From the NCBI RefSeq assembly GCF_000004075.3, contig NC_026659.2, positions 25,934,272 to 25,998,271 on the forward strand: a stretch of DNA of 64,000 nt, written 5' to 3'. Positions 62,111 to 64,000 of the stretch are shown in pieces; positions within the stretch are counted from its first letter, which is position 1; each line of letters starts with the position of its first letter. The DNA is from Cucumis sativus (lineage: Eukaryota; Streptophyta; Magnoliopsida; Cucurbitales; Cucurbitaceae). Below the pieces are notes generated by a model that did no database searches, was not told the origin of the DNA, and saw only the letters and a program-made list of their open reading frames with translations. A program made the translations under genes and the position numbers.

Positions 62111-64000
62111 TTTTGGAGGAATGGATTGAAATGGGAATTAAATTTGATGGGTTGGGTATGGGGAATGAAGAAGAAGGGCTAACTTTACTTTACCAAAACG
62201 CGGTTTGATTGTGCGCGTTTCTTCTTCGTCTTCTCTCTCTCTAAGGAGAGAAATGAGAGTGAAAGAGAGAAATGAGAAAGAGGAAATTATATAATTGAAA
62301 TTTGTTGGCTCTCGAGTCCCTGTCTGCTTCAGCAAGTAAAGAATACTTTGTCTTTCTCTTTTTTTTTTTTTCTTTTTATATTATTATTATTATTTTACTT
62401 TCTGAATATAAATACAGGAGTATTTCATTAGTTAGTAAAGAACATTTATCAAATTATATAAATTATTCAATTATTCATCAACTTAAACAAATATATGCGT
62501 GTTAAATGGATTTAGATATATGGCTAAAAATATTAGATATTTATTTGAAAAGTCTTTCAGTATTTATTAAACACTTTTTAACATTACAAACCTAATGAAC
62601 CCAAGTTCCATAAAAATCAAATAGAGTGGATTTTTCTTTTAATTATTTTTTTCTATAAATAATAAATAATTTGTTCTAGAAAAACCCATTAAAAATATAT
62701 TAGACATTTTTTAAAATACAAAATAAAAAGTTTAAAACATAATGATATTATAATTATTGGACTTGTAATTTAACCAAAAAACACATAAACCAATGGAAAT
62801 TTGAGTATAGCATTGTCTAAAATGTTGAATTGGGTTTGTTGTTTAGACGAACAATACAAAAATGATCTTCTTTATTCTTTTTTAAATCTCTATTAGAGTT
62901 TTTTTTTTTTTTTTTTTTTGAAGTGTTGTTATCAGTTAATCCCATGTGCATTTCTTATTTTTTGCAAAATATTCCTACCTTGTTTTATAGGTAATTTGGG
63001 AAATATTAATTCGTGTGTTCTTTTAGTCGGTGATTTACATAATTTAATTTGGTCACTTATGATATATATATTTTTTTAATTAAAAGATTGGTGTTGTATA
63101 TTATCATTACTTTTATCTACTACTTTCTCTCCAATTTTTAAAACTTTTAATTTTAATTATTATGCTTTCTATCTACTACTTTATTTCTTTATAAAAAAAA
63201 TTGAGGTTAGTTTTTACACTTTTTATCTACTCTTTATTCTGGTCTATTAGGACTTATTGGACACTTTTTCATAATTATGTTTGGTTAATTTTGTTACTAA
63301 TTTCGTAATTTTGAATTAAAACAATAAATGCTTTATGTGAAAATTATCATTATTATTATTATTTTTGCTATGTTATATTTTCTATTATAACAAGCTAAAA
63401 GTAGGAATAAGTTACCTAGGATGATGTTTATGGCCTCCTATTTTAAACAGAGGGATGGACCTAAGATTCTTAATCCCATGGAAATATATTGGACAATAAT
63501 GATTTGTGCAGACTATAGGACCACAGGGAGTAGGCCATTGTAAGGGGGAAAAAAGATAAGTCGAGACGCATATAAGGTTTTTTCGACCTCGACCTTTGAG
63601 GGCAAGTAGGGCTCCTTCGGCCGCTTGTCCCGGTTTTTCACACTTTGAATCGTTGTTCTTGGTTTTTTTCATTAGGTTTTGAAGTTGTTAAGTTTGTGAA
63701 TTTTGGTCCGAAAATGGACGAACACCGTTATAAATAATTTTGTTTTTTTATAAATAAATACTGTTAGTTGTTATTTTGGGATTTAAATAAAAATGATGGT
63801 GACATATGAAGGGAGTATATCAATGGGGAATTTATAATCAGAAAAAAAGAAAAAAGTGGTGAGTTGCAAGAGATTAATAACAAAATTGAAATTGAAATGG
63901 TAGTTAGTATGTTATGCATTCTTAGATTATATCAATAGATTAAGAATTGAAATGATAAAAAGGGAATTAGGGTTTGAAGAGAAGCCTGAAAAGGCATTGC
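62111..64000. other. Right-end spacer
   Basis: Starts with the GATL promoter and 5' UTR (pyrimidine-rich on the minus strand near 62210-62270). It contains a 21-base T run at 62899-62919 and a GC-richer island at about 63500-63670. An 86-codon minus-strand open frame (63412-63672) over that island has no features of a known protein and I regard it as repeat-derived. No gene supported. Confidence 0.55.

Noticed and set aside
63412-63672. 86-codon minus-strand open frame near the right end
   Set aside because: No recognisable domain, and part of it is similar to a repeat-like block at 40173; treated as repeat-derived.
1-64000. CRISPR arrays, operons, prophage or bacterial insertion sequences
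   Set aside because: The window is plant nuclear DNA; no such structures are visible.

Overview
This is nuclear DNA from a flowering plant, most likely a eudicot. The genes have many short introns with AG acceptors, the spacers are very AT-rich with long poly-T, TA and TG tracts, and the gene families are plant-specific (type-A response regulator, class I formin, GATL glycosyltransferase, auxin-conjugate hydrolase, plastid DEAD-box helicase). The gene style suggests a cucurbit, but the sequence alone does not prove it.

Layout. 1-214: the first exon of a plastid-targeted protein on the minus strand, cut by the window edge. 1259-5445 (-): DNA polymerase lambda in 14 exons. 5446-5828: a 383-bp shared promoter. 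5829-10491 (+): the plastid DEAD-box RNA helicase RH22 in 8 exons. 11594-11666 (-): tRNA-Arg(ACG). 12139-14489 (-): an ILR1-like IAA-amino acid hydrolase in 5 exons. 19748-20521 (-): a single-exon C2H2 zinc-finger repressor of GIS/ZFP type. 26373-30107 (-): a conserved secretory-pathway plant protein of unknown function in 7 exons. 31352-34380 (-): a MYND zinc-finger protein in 11 exons. 42257-43235 (+): a type-A response regulator in 4 exons. 49337-51874 (+): a class I formin in 2 exons. 52572-55055 (-): a WVD2-like microtubule-associated protein in 6 exons. 60968-62110 (-): a single-exon GATL glycosyltransferase. Exon borders were set by hand from splice signals, reading frame and protein conservation. 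In every multi-exon gene the exon phases add up to one open frame.

Between genes there are long AT-rich spacers of 5-8 kb in which I see no convincing genes. Several introns and spacers carry small transposon insertions whose ends can be read: a LINE-like tail with an 11-bp target duplication in the polymerase gene, two SINE-type insertions in one helicase intron (one with a perfect 14-bp duplication), a Tourist-like MITE in the unknown secretory gene, and a hAT-like MITE at 56835-57338.

The genes do not form a pathway. Shared themes are plastid gene expression (the plastid-targeted exon and RH22), hormone signalling (auxin-conjugate hydrolase, cytokinin response regulator, GIS-type zinc finger), and cytoskeleton or wall building (formin, WVD2-like, GATL). 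I found no clearly new multi-gene system. The points most worth a second look are the secretory protein with a possible permuted papain-like His/Cys pair, an inferred GC-AG intron at the catalytic aspartate of the polymerase, a possible poison exon in the MYND gene, a WVD2-like gene with no visible TPX2 domain, and the dated-looking retroelement insertions.
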